A stretch of DNA of 64,000 nt from Paracoccaceae bacterium (GTDB taxonomy: Bacteria; Pseudomonadota; Alphaproteobacteria; Rhodobacterales; Rhodobacteraceae). Shown here one piece after another: positions 37,007 to 46,660 of the stretch (positions within the stretch are counted from its first letter, which is position 1; every line of letters begins with the position of its first letter). The stretch covers positions 1 to 64,000 of the forward strand of contig JAFMHK010000019.1 in the NCBI GenBank assembly GCA_017854585.1, written 5' to 3'. Position numbers and translations under genes: made by a program. The notes below the pieces were generated by a model, which saw nothing but the letters and a program-made list of their open reading frames with translations, ran no database searches and was not told the DNA's origin.

Positions 37007-38305
37007 ATGCGTGCCGTTATTTCCAGTTCCTGGGCCCTGCTGCTGGGCATGTTGTTATTGCAGGTGGGCAACGGGCTTCAAGGCTCACTCATGGGTGTGC
37101 GCGGTTCGATCGAAGGGTTCAGCACCTTTCAATTATCGCTGATCGCTTCGGCCTATTTCGTCGGGTTTCTGGGCGGCTCCAAGCTGGCCCCGCTGTTCAT
37201 TGCGCGGGTCGGGCACGTGCGCGTCTTCGCGGCGCTTGGATCACTGATTTCGGCCGTCTTGCTGGCCTATCCCGTCATCACCGATCCCTACGCATGGATG
37301 GCGTTTCGCGTCATCATCGGGTTCAGCCTTTGCGGTGTCTACGTGACCGCCGAAAGCTGGCTGAACCATTCCGCCAGCAACGAGACGCGGGGGCAGGCGC
37401 TTTCGGCCTATGTTGTGGTGCAGATGGTGGGGATTGTCGCGGCGCAAGGTATCTTGAGTCTGGGCGACCCAAGCGGTTTTGTCCTGTTCATCATTCCGTC
37501 GATCCTCGTTTCGTTAGCATTTGCGCCGATCTTGCTGTCGGTCTCGCCAACGCCGGCCTTTGCCACGACGCGTTCGATGTCATTGCGGCAACTCTACAAT
37601 ATTTCTCCGCTTGGGGTGGTGGGGCTGTTCCTTATGGGGGGCGTGTTCGCGGGCCAGTTCGGCATGGCGTCCGTCTACGCCACCGAGCTTGGGCTTGGGC
37701 TTGGGCAGTTGTCTGCCTTCATCTCCAGTTTGTTCATCGGCGCGATCTTCCTGCAGTATCCGATCGGTTGGCTGTCGGACCGCATGGACCGGCGCATCTT
37801 GATCTGCGTGGCGTCCGGACTTGCGGGCATCGTGGCGCTGTTTGGGTGGGGCTTTGACCACATCTACCCGGTCTTGCTGGTGGTTGCCTTGTTGAGCGGC
37901 GGTCTGGCGCAACCGCTTTATGCGCTGCTGCTGGCCTACACCAACGATTACCTTGATCCGCAGGACATGCCCGCCGCGTCGGGTGGTTTGCTGTTTGTCT
38001 TCGGTATTGGATCGATCATTGGGCCGCCTGCAATCGGTCTGGCGATGGCGGCGGTAGGGCCGGGTGGCTTCTGGCTGGTGATGGCGGCGGTGTTGTTCGC
38101 GACGTCCGCCTACGCCGCCTATCGCATGACGCGCCGTCCTTCGGCCTACGCGTCCGAAGAAGATTACGATGCCGTCTCATACGCGAACCTGATGCCCGGT
38201 GCGTCGGTTGTCGCGATGGAGGCGGCGCAAGATGTCTATGTCGAAGCAGCGGAAGACATGGTCGTTGCCGCGGAAGAGGAGAGCCGCGGCAACGGTCCAA
38301 CCTAA
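37007..38305 (+). CDS. Major facilitator superfamily transporter, YcaD type
   Basis: A 432-residue carrier with 12 predicted helices. The loop after helix 2 (LAPLFIARVGHVRVFA) and GFSLCGVYVTAESWLNH are typical of the YcaD-like MFS group; the substrate is unknown. The C-terminal 50 residues are acidic and cytosolic. The ATG at 37007 follows GGAGG. A short ribosome-binding region links it to the next gene 24 bases downstream. Confidence 0.9.
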   Translation: MRAVISSSWALLLGMLLLQVGNGLQGSLMGVRGSIEGFSTFQLSLIASAYFVGFLGGSKLAPLFIARVGHVRVFAALGSLISAVLLAYPVITDPYAWMAFRVIIGFSLCGVYVTAESWLNHSASNETRGQALSAYVVVQMVGIVAAQGILSLGDPSGFVLFIIPSILVSLAFAPILLSVSPTPAFATTRSMSLRQLYNISPLGVVGLFLMGGVFAGQFGMASVYATELGLGLGQLSAFISSLFIGAIFLQYPIGWLSDRMDRRILICVASGLAGIVALFGWGFDHIYPVLLVVALLSGGLAQPLYALLLAYTNDYLDPQDMPAASGGLLFVFGIGSIIGPPAIGLAMAAVGPGGFWLVMAAVLFATSAYAAYRMTRRPSAYASEEDYDAVSYANLMPGASVVAMEAAQDVYVEAAEDMVVAAEEESRGNGPT

Positions 38306-38329
38306 ACGGAAAAGGGAGTGACCGACGTC

Positions 38330-38905
38330 ATGACAGACCGATCAGAAGAGGTGCTTGCGTTCTGGCTGGGGGCTGGCCCCGACGCGTGGTACAAGAAAGA
38401 CGCGACATTCGATGCCGAGATCACCGCGCGGTTCGGCGATCTCTGGGCCGAGGGCGCGGCAGGCAAGCTGTCGGACTGGGCCGGAGACAGGCGCAAGGCG
38501 CTGGCCCTGATCATCTTGCTGGACCAGTTTCCGCGCAACATGTTTCGCGATGATGCGCGCGCCTTTTCGACCGATGCGAAGGCGAGGACCGCCGCGTCCT
38601 ATGCGTTGAACCATGGGTTCGACATGCGCACGGATGAACCGCAACGGCAATTCTTCTACATGCCGTTCATGCATTCCGAGTTGCTGACCGATCAGGATCA
38701 TTGCGTGCGTCTGATGCGGGACCGCCTGACCGGCGACAGCAACCTCCTGCATGCCCGCGCGCACCGTCAGATCATCCGGGAATTCGGCCGCTTTCCTTAT
38801 CGCAATGCCGCCTTGGGCCGCGCCAGCACAGCTGCCGAAATGGATTTCCTCGAGAATGGCGGCTACGCTAGGATTTTGGCGGACCTGCAAGCCGCCGCGA
38901 CCTGA
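38330..38905 (+). CDS. DUF924 family protein
   Basis: The 191-residue, all-helical protein matches DUF924, with FWLGAGPDAWYKKD, LILLDQFPRNMFRDDARAF and MPFMHSE as clear family motifs. The fold is TPR-like; no function is established. The ATG at 38330 is preferred over GTG at 38318 because GGGAG sits at the right distance only from the former. Likely cotranscribed with the MFS gene upstream. Confidence 0.88.
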   Translation: MTDRSEEVLAFWLGAGPDAWYKKDATFDAEITARFGDLWAEGAAGKLSDWAGDRRKALALIILLDQFPRNMFRDDARAFSTDAKARTAASYALNHGFDMRTDEPQRQFFYMPFMHSELLTDQDHCVRLMRDRLTGDSNLLHARAHRQIIREFGRFPYRNAALGRASTAAEMDFLENGGYARILADLQAAAT

Positions 38906-39014
38906 TCGCCTTGCATAAGGCGCAACCCCGCATCCCTCTGCCCGATGGTCAATTGCGGGCGGGTTTGAGATGGTTTAATGCTAAACAAACCAGTTTTCGC
39001 CGGGAGGATGCATT

Positions 39015-40412
39015 GTGGCTGACAAGAATTTCGACGTGATCGTGATTGGCGCCGGGCCGGGCGGCTATGTGGCCGCCATCCGCGCAAGCCAGTTGGGCTT
39101 GAAGGTTGCGATCATCGAGCGGGAGCATATGGGCGGCATCTGCCTGAACTGGGGCTGTATCCCGACTAAGGCGATGCTGCGCAGTTCGGAAGTCTTTCAC
39201 CTGATGCACCGCGCCAAGGAATTCGGTCTGTCTTGCGATAATGTCAGCTATGATCTGGACGCCGTCGTGAAACGGTCGCGCAACGTTGCCAAGCAGTTGA
39301 GCGCGGGCGTCGGCCACCTGATGAAGAAGAACAAGGTGACCGTGGTGATGGGCGCGGCGACGATCCCGGCCAAGGGCCGCGTATCGGTCAAGACTGACAA
39401 GGGCACCGAAGAACTGACGGCCAAGAACATCATTCTGGCCACAGGCGCTCGGGCGCGGGAATTGCCGGGGCTCGAGGCCGACGGCAAGCGGGTCTGGGCC
39501 TACAAGGCGGCGCTTACCCCGCCGCATATGCCCAAGAAACTGCTGGTCATCGGGTCGGGTGCGATCGGTATCGAATTCGCAAGCTTCTACAATACGCTTG
39601 GCGCTGACACGACCGTGGTCGAGGTCATGGACCGCATCTTGCCCGTGGAAGACGCCGAGATTTCCGCCTTCGCCAAGAAAAGCTTTGAAAAGCAAGGCAT
39701 GAAGATCATGCAAAAGGCGATCGTGAAGCAGCTGGACCGCGCGGCGGACAAGGTCACCGCCCACATCGAGGTGGACGGCAAGATCGAGCAGCACACATTC
39801 GATACGGTCATTTCGGCAGTCGGCATCGTCGGCAATACCGAGGATCTCGGGCTTGAGGCGCTTGGCGTCAAGATTGACCGGACCCATGTCGTGACCGATG
39901 AATTCTGCCGCACCGGGATCGACGGGCTTTATGCCATTGGTGATATCGCCGGGGCACCGTGGCTGGCGCACAAGGCCAGCCATGAAGGCACGATGGTCGC
40001 CGAACTGATCGCGGGCAAGAACAACGTCCACGCCATCAAGCCAGAAAGCATTGCGGGCTGCACCTATTGCCATCCGCAGGTGGCCTCTGTCGGTCTGACC
40101 GAGGCCAAGGCAAAAGAGCGCGGTTACGAGGTCAAGGTCGGTCGGTTCCCGTTCATCGGCAACGGCAAGGCGATTGCCTTGGGCGAGGCCGAGGGGATGA
40201 TCAAGACGGTCTTCGACGCCAAGACCGGAGAGCTTTTGGGCGCGCACATGATTGGTGCTGAAGTGACAGAGCTGATTCAGGGCTACGTGGTGGGCCAAAA
40301 GCTGGAAACTACCGAACAAGACCTGATGGAAACCGTATTCCCGCACCCGACACTGTCGGAAATGATGCATGAAAGCGTGCTGGATGCGTATGATCGGGTC
40401 ATCCACATGTAG
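39015..40412 (+). CDS. lpdA: Dihydrolipoyl dehydrogenase (E3)
   Basis: The FAD-dependent E3 subunit of 2-oxoacid dehydrogenase complexes, reoxidising dihydrolipoyl groups with NAD+. The 465-residue protein has the GAGPGG FAD loop (12-17), the redox pair Cys43/Cys48 in GGICLNWGCIP, a second GSGAIG NAD loop, the YAIGDIAGAPW motif and the His-Glu pair in HPTLSEMMHE at the end. It starts with GTG. No pdh genes adjoin in the window; the upstream 109 bases hold its own promoter. Confidence 0.95.
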   Translation: MADKNFDVIVIGAGPGGYVAAIRASQLGLKVAIIEREHMGGICLNWGCIPTKAMLRSSEVFHLMHRAKEFGLSCDNVSYDLDAVVKRSRNVAKQLSAGVGHLMKKNKVTVVMGAATIPAKGRVSVKTDKGTEELTAKNIILATGARARELPGLEADGKRVWAYKAALTPPHMPKKLLVIGSGAIGIEFASFYNTLGADTTVVEVMDRILPVEDAEISAFAKKSFEKQGMKIMQKAIVKQLDRAADKVTAHIEVDGKIEQHTFDTVISAVGIVGNTEDLGLEALGVKIDRTHVVTDEFCRTGIDGLYAIGDIAGAPWLAHKASHEGTMVAELIAGKNNVHAIKPESIAGCTYCHPQVASVGLTEAKAKERGYEVKVGRFPFIGNGKAIALGEAEGMIKTVFDAKTGELLGAHMIGAEVTELIQGYVVGQKLETTEQDLMETVFPHPTLSEMMHESVLDAYDRVIHM

Positions 40413-40466
40413 CGACCGGGGTGGGCCCAGACCCACCCTGAGCTAAGGCATGCAAACGGGCGGCGC

Positions 40467-40973
40467 TCACATCCGGGCGACGCCCACGACATAGTTCTTG
40501 CCATAGGCCTTCGCGCATTTCGGACAGGTCGTGTAAAAGAAATACACCTCGTCCGAGGTGCCGCCCTTTGATTTCGCCAACGCCAGCATCTTTTCGTGCC
40601 AGCCTTTGGCTTCGCGGTAGGGGCCTTCAAACACTTTGGTGATGAAATCACCGCTCAGCCGAACGGTCTTTTCCTCCGGCACGGGGCCGTCCATCGCAAA
40701 AAGGTGCTCGGCAACCCATGGTGACAGATCGCGGCTGAGCACGATCATGTTGTCGTTATCAAAGCCACCTGCATCTTCGATATGTTCGTGTACCCGCGTA
40801 AACACCTGCCCCATGTTGATGGGAATATGCAGCGCGCTTTTGGTCGTTGCGCGCACAAACGGCTTGTCGGCGAAGTGCAGGTCCTGACCGTCCCAGCCGT
40901 CGGGGTTGAACTTTGCACAGCACCCGGTGGTGTTGATGCTGTCGTCATAGTGGGGAAGCGCATTGATTTGCAT
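40467..40973 (-). CDS. Conserved protein with CPxC motif, possible GyrI-like fold
   Basis: A 168-residue protein. I do not know its function. It has a CC pair at 18-19 (TTGCCAKF), a likely core with FITKVFEGPYREAKGWHEKM, which resembles GyrI-like small-molecule binding proteins (GPY motif), and a CPKC pair near residues 149-152 (YTTCPKCAKAYG). The four cysteines could bind a metal ion or be redox active. It stands alone and converges on lpdA. Confidence 0.75.
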   Translation of the reverse strand: MQINALPHYDDSINTTGCCAKFNPDGWDGQDLHFADKPFVRATTKSALHIPINMGQVFTRVHEHIEDAGGFDNDNMIVLSRDLSPWVAEHLFAMDGPVPEEKTVRLSGDFITKVFEGPYREAKGWHEKMLALAKSKGGTSDEVYFFYTTCPKCAKAYGKNYVVGVARM

Positions 40974-41209
40974 GATCTACACCTCGCGTTCGGGGCGCAT
41001 TTTAGGGGTTCGATGCCGATCGTTATTGCGCATGGTCAATTGCAAGCCGCATTTGATCCGCGTCATGCCGCCGATACGAAAGGCGCGCTTGGTGCGAACA
41101 CCCGGATAGAACGCACCTCGTCCCCAAGCCGATCATCCGCCGGTGCGGCGCATTGGGCGGTCGCACACCCCCGATCCGTGGCCGGTTGACGAAGGCAAGG
41201 GTGCCTGTC

Positions 41210-42340
41210 ATGGCGGCCCGCATGGAGACATCGCGCACCCATTGGCCGCTGGTGGCTTTGCTCTGGGCTACCGGCCTTCTGGCGGCAGCCCAGTTTGCAA
41301 AACTGACCTTGACGCTGGATGCCTTGGCATTGGCCTATCCCGGCGCGCCCGTCGCCTTCGCCGTGTCTGGCGTGGCGGTTGTGGGTGTGATCGGCGGAGC
41401 ATTGTCGGGTGCCGTGGTCGCACGGATCGGCGTGCGCAGCGCGGTGCTGTGGTCGATCGGCATTTCCGGGGCGCTGGCGTTGATCCAAGGGCTTCCCATG
41501 CCGTTCTGGGCCCTCATGCTGACCCGTGTTCTGGAAGGGGTCGGCCATCTGGGATTGGTCGTGGCCTTGCCGACGATGATGGCCGCCCTTGCCGCGCCAA
41601 GCGACAAATCCGTGGTCATGGGCCTCTGGGGAACGTTCTTTGGCGTGTCCTACGCGCTGTTTGCGCTGCTGGTTCCTGTCGGGCTGGCGGTTGGCGGCAT
41701 CCGCTTGGTCTATGCCGCGCATGGCGTGATGTTGCTGGCGCTGTGGCCGGTGTTGTGGCGGGCGCTGCCGCGCGTCATGGCCAAGGGCGTGGCCATGCCG
41801 GGGTTTGCGGCCGTCCACCGGACCATTTATTCGACGCCGCGCCTGCTGGCCCCGGCAGTGGGGCATGGCATCTATACGTCGCTGTTCATCGCGCTGGTGG
41901 CGTTCTTGCCGGGCGCACTGAACGCGCCGTGGCTAACCCCGCTGTTACCGGTTACCAACTTGCTCGGCACCTTTTCCTCCGGGTTTCTGGCTCGCTGGGT
42001 CAGCCCGCAGCAAGTGGTGGTCGGTGGTTTCGCAGCCTCCGCAGTCCTTTTTGTCGGCGCGGCCTTCATGCCGTGGCTCGCGCTGCCGGCACTCTTTGCC
42101 ACCGGCGTCACGGCCGGGGGTAACTTTGCCGCGGTGCCGGCGCTTAATCTTGATCCCGCCGATCAGGCCCGCGCCAATGGGGCCATGGCGCAATTGGGCA
42201 ATGTGGGCACGTTCAGTGGCACGCCGCTGTTTGCGGTGGCCGTGATGGCGGGATTATGGGGGGTGACGGGGTTGGCCGTTGCTATCTGTCTGGCCGGTGT
42301 GCTGTTCGCCGGATGGGTTTATGGCAGGGCCGCGCGTTAA
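41210..42340 (+). CDS. Major facilitator superfamily transporter
   Basis: The 376-residue product has about 11-12 hydrophobic helices and MFS features such as [10 protein letters not shown] after helix 2 and [10 protein letters not shown] in helix 4. The substrate is unknown; the family resembles CynX/YhhS-like carriers. The ATG at 41210 lies about nine bases after AAGG; further in-frame starts upstream lack a ribosome binding site. It ends just before the uvrA promoter. Confidence 0.87.
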   Translation: MAARMETSRTHWPLVALLWATGLLAAAQFAKLTLTLDALALAYPGAPVAFAVSGVAVVGVIGGALSGAVVARIGVRSAVLWSIGISGALALIQGLPMPFWALMLTRVLEGVGHLGLVVALPTMMAALAAPSDKSVVMGLWGTFFGVSYALFALLVPVGLAVGGIRLVYAAHGVMLLALWPVLWRALPRVMAKGVAMPGFAAVHRTIYSTPRLLAPAVGHGIYTSLFIALVAFLPGALNAPWLTPLLPVTNLLGTFSSGFLARWVSPQQVVVGGFAASAVLFVGAAFMPWLALPALFATGVTAGGNFAAVPALNLDPADQARANGAMAQLGNVGTFSGTPLFAVAVMAGLWGVTGLAVAICLAGVLFAGWVYGRAAR

Positions 42341-42351
42341 ATCTTTCCTAC

Positions 42352-42372
42352 GTTCATGTAATGTTCTATTTA
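42352..42372 (+). promoter_or_regulatory. LexA (SOS) box and -10 element of the uvrA promoter
   Basis: GTTC-ATGTAAT-GTTC (42352-42366) matches the alphaproteobacterial LexA box GTTC-N7-GTTC and directly abuts TATTTA (42367-42372), a plausible -10 element, 60 bases before the uvrA start. uvrA is a classical SOS gene. Confidence 0.8.
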
Positions 42373-42432
42373 CGGTCTGGTCAGACGCGCCACAGTCGCT
42401 ATCTGATGCGTGACGGTTGCCGGGGGGCCAAG

Positions 42433-45291
42433 ATGGCTGAACTGAAAATGATTGAGGTGCGCGGCGCGCGCGAACACAATCTCAAGAACATCGATGTGGA
42501 TATTCCGCGCGATCAGTTGGTCGTGATCACCGGGTTGTCGGGGTCTGGAAAATCATCGCTCGCGTTCGATACGATCTATGCCGAAGGGCAACGCCGCTAT
42601 GTCGAATCGCTGTCTGCCTATGCGCGGCAGTTCCTCGACATGATGGAAAAACCCGATGTGGATCATATCAGCGGCCTGAGCCCGGCGATTTCCATCGAAC
42701 AGAAAACCACCAGCAAGAACCCAAGGTCCACGGTGGGGACCGTCACGGAGATCTACGATTACCTGCGCCTGTTGTTCGCCCGCGCCGGCACGCCCTATTC
42801 CCCGGCCACCGGCCTGCCGATCGAGGCGCAGCAGGTTCAGGACATGGTCGATCGCGTCATGGCGCTGGAGGAGGGGACGCGCGGATACCTGCTGGCCCCC
42901 ATCGTCCGCGACCGCAAGGGCGAATACCGCAAGGAATTTCTGGAACTGCGCAAGCAGGGTTTTCAGCGCGTGAAGGTTGACGGCCAGTTCTACGAACTGG
43001 ATGAACCGCCGACGCTCGACAAGAAGTTTCGCCACGACATCGACGTGGTGGTTGACCGGATCGTCGTCCGCGAAGGGTTGGAGACGCGGCTTGCCGACAG
43101 CTTTAGAACCGCGCTGGATCTGGCCGACGGCATTACCATTCTGGAAACCGCTCCGGCCGAAGGTGAGCCGGAGCGGATGACGTTCAGCGAGAAATTCGCC
43201 TGCCCGGTCAGTGGCTTTACGATTCCCGAAATCGAACCGCGGCTGTTTTCGTTCAACGCGCCATTTGGGGCGTGCCCTGCGTGTGACGGGTTGGGGGTGG
43301 AACTGTTCTTTGATGAACGGCTGATGGTTCCAGATGCCGCCCTGACGTTGGAGGATGGCGCGATCGCGCCCTGGCGCAAGGGCAAGTCGCCGTATTTCAC
43401 CCAAACGATTCAATCGATTGCGGCCCATTACGGGTTCAACCCCAAGACCAAGTGGAAAGACCTGTCCGAGGACGTGCAGCAGGTATTCCTGCGCGGCTCC
43501 GGCGATGACGAGATTCAGTTTCGCTATGATGAAGGTGGCCGGGTCTATCAGGTAAAGCGCACATTCGAGGGCGTGATCCCGAACATGGAACGCCGTTACC
43601 GGGAAACCGATAGCGCGTGGGTCAGGGAAGAATTCGAACGGTTTCAGAATAATCGGTCCTGTGGCACCTGTGGCGGTTATCGCCTCCGGCCCGAGGCGTT
43701 GGCCGTGAAGATCGCAGGCCTGCACGTGGGGCAGGTGGTGCAGATGTCGATCCGTGAAGCGGCCGCGTGGTGCGCCGAGGTTCCCGCAAGCCTGAGCAAC
43801 CAGAAGAATGAGATCGCGCGCGCCATTCTCAAGGAAGTCCGCGAACGACTGGGGTTTCTGAACAATGTGGGTTTGGAATACCTGACCCTGTCGCGAAATG
43901 CCGGGACGTTGTCGGGCGGCGAAAGTCAGCGGATCAGGCTGGCCTCTCAAATCGGGTCGGGCCTGCAAGGTGTTCTCTACGTGCTGGACGAGCCATCCAT
44001 CGGGCTGCATCAGCGCGATAACGACCGGCTGTTGACCACGCTGAAGAACCTCCGCGACGCAGGCAATACCGTAATCGTCGTTGAACATGACGAAGAGGCG
44101 ATCCGCGAGGCGGATTACGTGTTCGACATCGGGCCGGGCGCGGGTGTGCATGGCGGGCAGGTGGTTGCCCATGGCACCCCGGCCGATATCATCGCCAACC
44201 CGAATTCCGTCACGGGCGACTATCTGGCAGGGCGACGTGAAATCCCGGTGCCTGCCACCCGGCGCAAGGGCAACAAGAAAAAGCTGACCGTGGTGAAGGC
44301 GACCGGAAACAACCTGCGCGGTGTCACGGTGGACTTTCCATTGGCGGAATTCGTCTGTGTGACAGGCGTATCGGGTGGCGGCAAATCGACCCTGACGATC
44401 GAAACATTGTTCAAGACCGCCTCAATGAAGCTGAACGGCGCGCGACAGACGCCCGCACCGTGCGAGACGATCACGGGGTTGGAGCATCTGGACAAGGTCA
44501 TCGATATCGACCAGCGCCCGATTGGACGAACGCCAAGATCAAACCCCGCCACCTATACCGGCGCATTCACCCCGATCCGCGACTGGTTCGCAGGCCTGCC
44601 CGAGGCCAAGGCGCGCGGCTACAAGCCCGGCCGGTTCAGCTTCAACGTCAAGGGTGGCAGGTGCGAGGCCTGTCAGGGCGATGGTGTCATCAAGATCGAG
44701 ATGCACTTTCTGCCTGATGTCTACGTAACCTGCGAAACCTGCAAAGGTGCCCGGTATAATCGGGAAACGCTGGAAATCAGGTTCAAGGGAAAAAGCATCG
44801 CCGACGTGCTGGATATGACGGTTGAAGATGCGCAGACGTTCTTCAAGGCGGTGCCGACCATTCGCGAAAAGATGGATGCGCTGATGCGGGTCGGTCTGGG
44901 TTATATCAAGGTGGGCCAGCAGGCCACGACCCTGTCGGGCGGCGAGGCGCAGCGCGTGAAGCTGTCGAAAGAGCTGGCCAAGCGATCGACGGGACGCACG
45001 CTCTATATCCTTGATGAGCCGACCACCGGCCTCCATTTCGAAGATGTGCGCAAGCTGTTGGAAGTGCTTCACGAACTGGTCGATCAGGGAAATTCGGTGG
45101 TGGTGATCGAACATAACCTCGACGTTGTGAAAACGGCCGATTACGTCATCGATATCGGCCCTGAAGGGGGTGATGGCGGCGGCCAGGTCGTGGCCACCGG
45201 AACGCCCGAAGATGTCGCGGCGTGCGAAAACTCGCACACGGGACATTACCTCAAGCAGATGTTGAAGCCGCGCAATCTGGCGGCGGAATGA
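42433..45291 (+). CDS. uvrA: Excinuclease ABC subunit A
   Basis: UvrA finds DNA lesions with UvrB in nucleotide excision repair. The 952-residue protein has two ABC ATPase modules: Walker [10 protein letters not shown] near residue 36 and GVSGGGKST in the second half, two signature motifs [14 protein letters not shown] and [13 protein letters not shown], and zinc-binding cysteine modules including CGTCGGYRL and CEACQGDG. The ATG at 42433 follows GGGGGGCCAAG and matches relatives ([18 protein letters not shown]). Regulated by the LexA box upstream. Confidence 0.97.
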   Translation: MAELKMIEVRGAREHNLKNIDVDIPRDQLVVITGLSGSGKSSLAFDTIYAEGQRRYVESLSAYARQFLDMMEKPDVDHISGLSPAISIEQKTTSKNPRSTVGTVTEIYDYLRLLFARAGTPYSPATGLPIEAQQVQDMVDRVMALEEGTRGYLLAPIVRDRKGEYRKEFLELRKQGFQRVKVDGQFYELDEPPTLDKKFRHDIDVVVDRIVVREGLETRLADSFRTALDLADGITILETAPAEGEPERMTFSEKFACPVSGFTIPEIEPRLFSFNAPFGACPACDGLGVELFFDERLMVPDAALTLEDGAIAPWRKGKSPYFTQTIQSIAAHYGFNPKTKWKDLSEDVQQVFLRGSGDDEIQFRYDEGGRVYQVKRTFEGVIPNMERRYRETDSAWVREEFERFQNNRSCGTCGGYRLRPEALAVKIAGLHVGQVVQMSIREAAAWCAEVPASLSNQKNEIARAILKEVRERLGFLNNVGLEYLTLSRNAGTLSGGESQRIRLASQIGSGLQGVLYVLDEPSIGLHQRDNDRLLTTLKNLRDAGNTVIVVEHDEEAIREADYVFDIGPGAGVHGGQVVAHGTPADIIANPNSVTGDYLAGRREIPVPATRRKGNKKKLTVVKATGNNLRGVTVDFPLAEFVCVTGVSGGGKSTLTIETLFKTASMKLNGARQTPAPCETITGLEHLDKVIDIDQRPIGRTPRSNPATYTGAFTPIRDWFAGLPEAKARGYKPGRFSFNVKGGRCEACQGDGVIKIEMHFLPDVYVTCETCKGARYNRETLEIRFKGKSIADVLDMTVEDAQTFFKAVPTIREKMDALMRVGLGYIKVGQQATTLSGGEAQRVKLSKELAKRSTGRTLYILDEPTTGLHFEDVRKLLEVLHELVDQGNSVVVIEHNLDVVKTADYVIDIGPEGGDGGGQVVATGTPEDVAACENSHTGHYLKQMLKPRNLAAE

Positions 45292-45303
45292 TCGCCGCCT
45301 GCC

Positions 45304-45355
45304 AAAAATAGGTTACAAGAAATCTGCAAATCGCGTTTTCTTGTAACCTATTTTT
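45304..45355. terminator. 19-bp perfect AT-rich inverted repeat, probable bidirectional terminator
   Basis: AAAAATAGGTTACAAGAAA at 45304-45322 is repeated exactly in reverse complement at 45337-45355, with a 14-base loop. It lies 12 bases past the uvrA stop, between convergent uvrA and P450 genes. The T-run at the end of each arm suits termination in both directions, although the stem is unusually AT-rich and long, so a protein-binding site is possible. Confidence 0.6.
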
Positions 45356-45398
45356 CGGTCACGGCCCCTGTGCCCGCTCCTCAGAAATAGCCCGGCAT

Positions 45399-46562
45399 TC
45401 AGGCCGTGACGTCCAACCGCGCCAACCCGTGAAAGTGATAGATGTCCGCATAACGCGGCGCGGTCGTCAGGCGCAGATCGGGGCATCGTTCGAACAGGAT
45501 CGGGATGGCGGTTTGCAATTCCAGCCGGGCCAGCGGCGCACCGACGCAAAAATGGATACCCGCGCCGAAGGCCAGATTTGCGGGACCGGTGCGCGTGGGC
45601 ATGAACAGATCGGGATCGGGGTAGGCCGCGCCATCCCGGCCAGCCGAGGCCAGCAACAACCCCACCTGATCGCCCCGCCGGAACGGATGGTCAAACAGCG
45701 TCACGTCTTCGTAGCAGTGCCGGGTAAACATATGCAGCGGCGGATCGAACCGCAGTATCTCTTCGATCAGGGGCGCGGGGTCCGGGCCGGGGCGGTGGCC
45801 GGTTTCCAGCAGTGTTTTCACTCCGTTGCCAAGGGTGTGCACGGTCGCCTCGTGCCCGGCGTTCAGCAGCAAGATGCAGGTCGTGATCAACTCGTCCGTC
45901 GATAGTTTCTCACCATCTTCCTCGGCGGCAATCAGCTGACTGATCAGGTCATCGCGCGGGGTGCCGCGGCGCGCTGCAATGTATTCGCGCAGGAACGATA
46001 CGAAGTCCTCGGTGGCGGCGACGGCCGCATCCTCATCGGCGCGGGTGCGGCTGGCCTGATACATCCCGACCATGTCGTTTGACCAGCGCAGGAGGTCTGG
46101 CGCCATACCCTCGGGCACACCGAGAAGTCGGGCGATGATGATGACGGGCAACGGGCGGGCATAGGCCGCCAGAAGATCGAAGGGGCCGGAGGGAAACGCG
46201 TCAATCAGATCATGCGACAGGCACCCGATTTCCGGGCCAAGCGCGGCCACCCGCCGGGCTGTGAAGGCCCTCAGGACGAGGCTCCTCAGGCGGGTGTGGC
46301 GGGGCGGTTCCAGTTCCAGCATGGAATGCGCCTCGATCGCGTAGAACGGGCGCAAGTGGTCGGGAATGGGCAGAGGCGTGATGGGTTCACGGCCAAACCG
46401 GCGGTCCCGCAGCAAGGTATTCACAGCCCCATGGGTTGTGGCCATGGGCATTGCGTAATCGGACCAGAAAGCCAGCGGCCCGGCAGCGCGCAGACGGGCG
46501 TAGAACGGATAGGGGTTTTGGACGAAATCCGGGTCTGTCGGGGATTGGGAAAGGTGTTGCAT
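45399..46562 (-). CDS. Cytochrome P450
   Basis: A 387-residue soluble bacterial P450. The heme thiolate motif is FGAGIHFCVG with Cys339; the I-helix oxygen-activation motif is AGHEAT (235-240) and ExxR is EEILR (267-271). Substrate is unknown. No ferredoxin or reductase gene adjoins, so it must use redox partners encoded elsewhere. It follows the TRAP permease gene on the same strand after 98 bases, but a strong hairpin lies between, so expression may be separate. The start at 46562 gives a normal N-terminus. Confidence 0.93.
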   Translation of the reverse strand: MQHLSQSPTDPDFVQNPYPFYARLRAAGPLAFWSDYAMPMATTHGAVNTLLRDRRFGREPITPLPIPDHLRPFYAIEAHSMLELEPPRHTRLRSLVLRAFTARRVAALGPEIGCLSHDLIDAFPSGPFDLLAAYARPLPVIIIARLLGVPEGMAPDLLRWSNDMVGMYQASRTRADEDAAVAATEDFVSFLREYIAARRGTPRDDLISQLIAAEEDGEKLSTDELITTCILLLNAGHEATVHTLGNGVKTLLETGHRPGPDPAPLIEEILRFDPPLHMFTRHCYEDVTLFDHPFRRGDQVGLLLASAGRDGAAYPDPDLFMPTRTGPANLAFGAGIHFCVGAPLARLELQTAIPILFERCPDLRLTTAPRYADIYHFHGLARLDVTA

Positions 46563-46624
46563 CACATACCGGCTGAAATGATGCTGCCGACCGTGCCTGC
46601 ATTGGCGGCGTTTGGAAAGCAAGT

Positions 46625-46656
46625 AAACAGGGGGCGCGGTCTGGCCGCGCCCCCTG
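46625..46656 (-). terminator. Hairpin terminator after the TRAP permease gene
   Basis: A perfect 12-bp GC-rich stem (arms 46628-46639 and 46645-46656) with a 5-base loop, followed on the minus strand by a short TTT run, lies 4 bases past the permease stop. It probably ends the transporter transcript before the P450 gene, although the U-tract is weak. Confidence 0.65.
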
Positions 46657-46660
46657 CCGA

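Noticed and set aside
40419-40438. 7-bp hairpin GGGTGGG/CCCACCC after lpdA
   Set aside because: It lacks a T-run after the stem; could help termination but is not strong enough to list as a feature.
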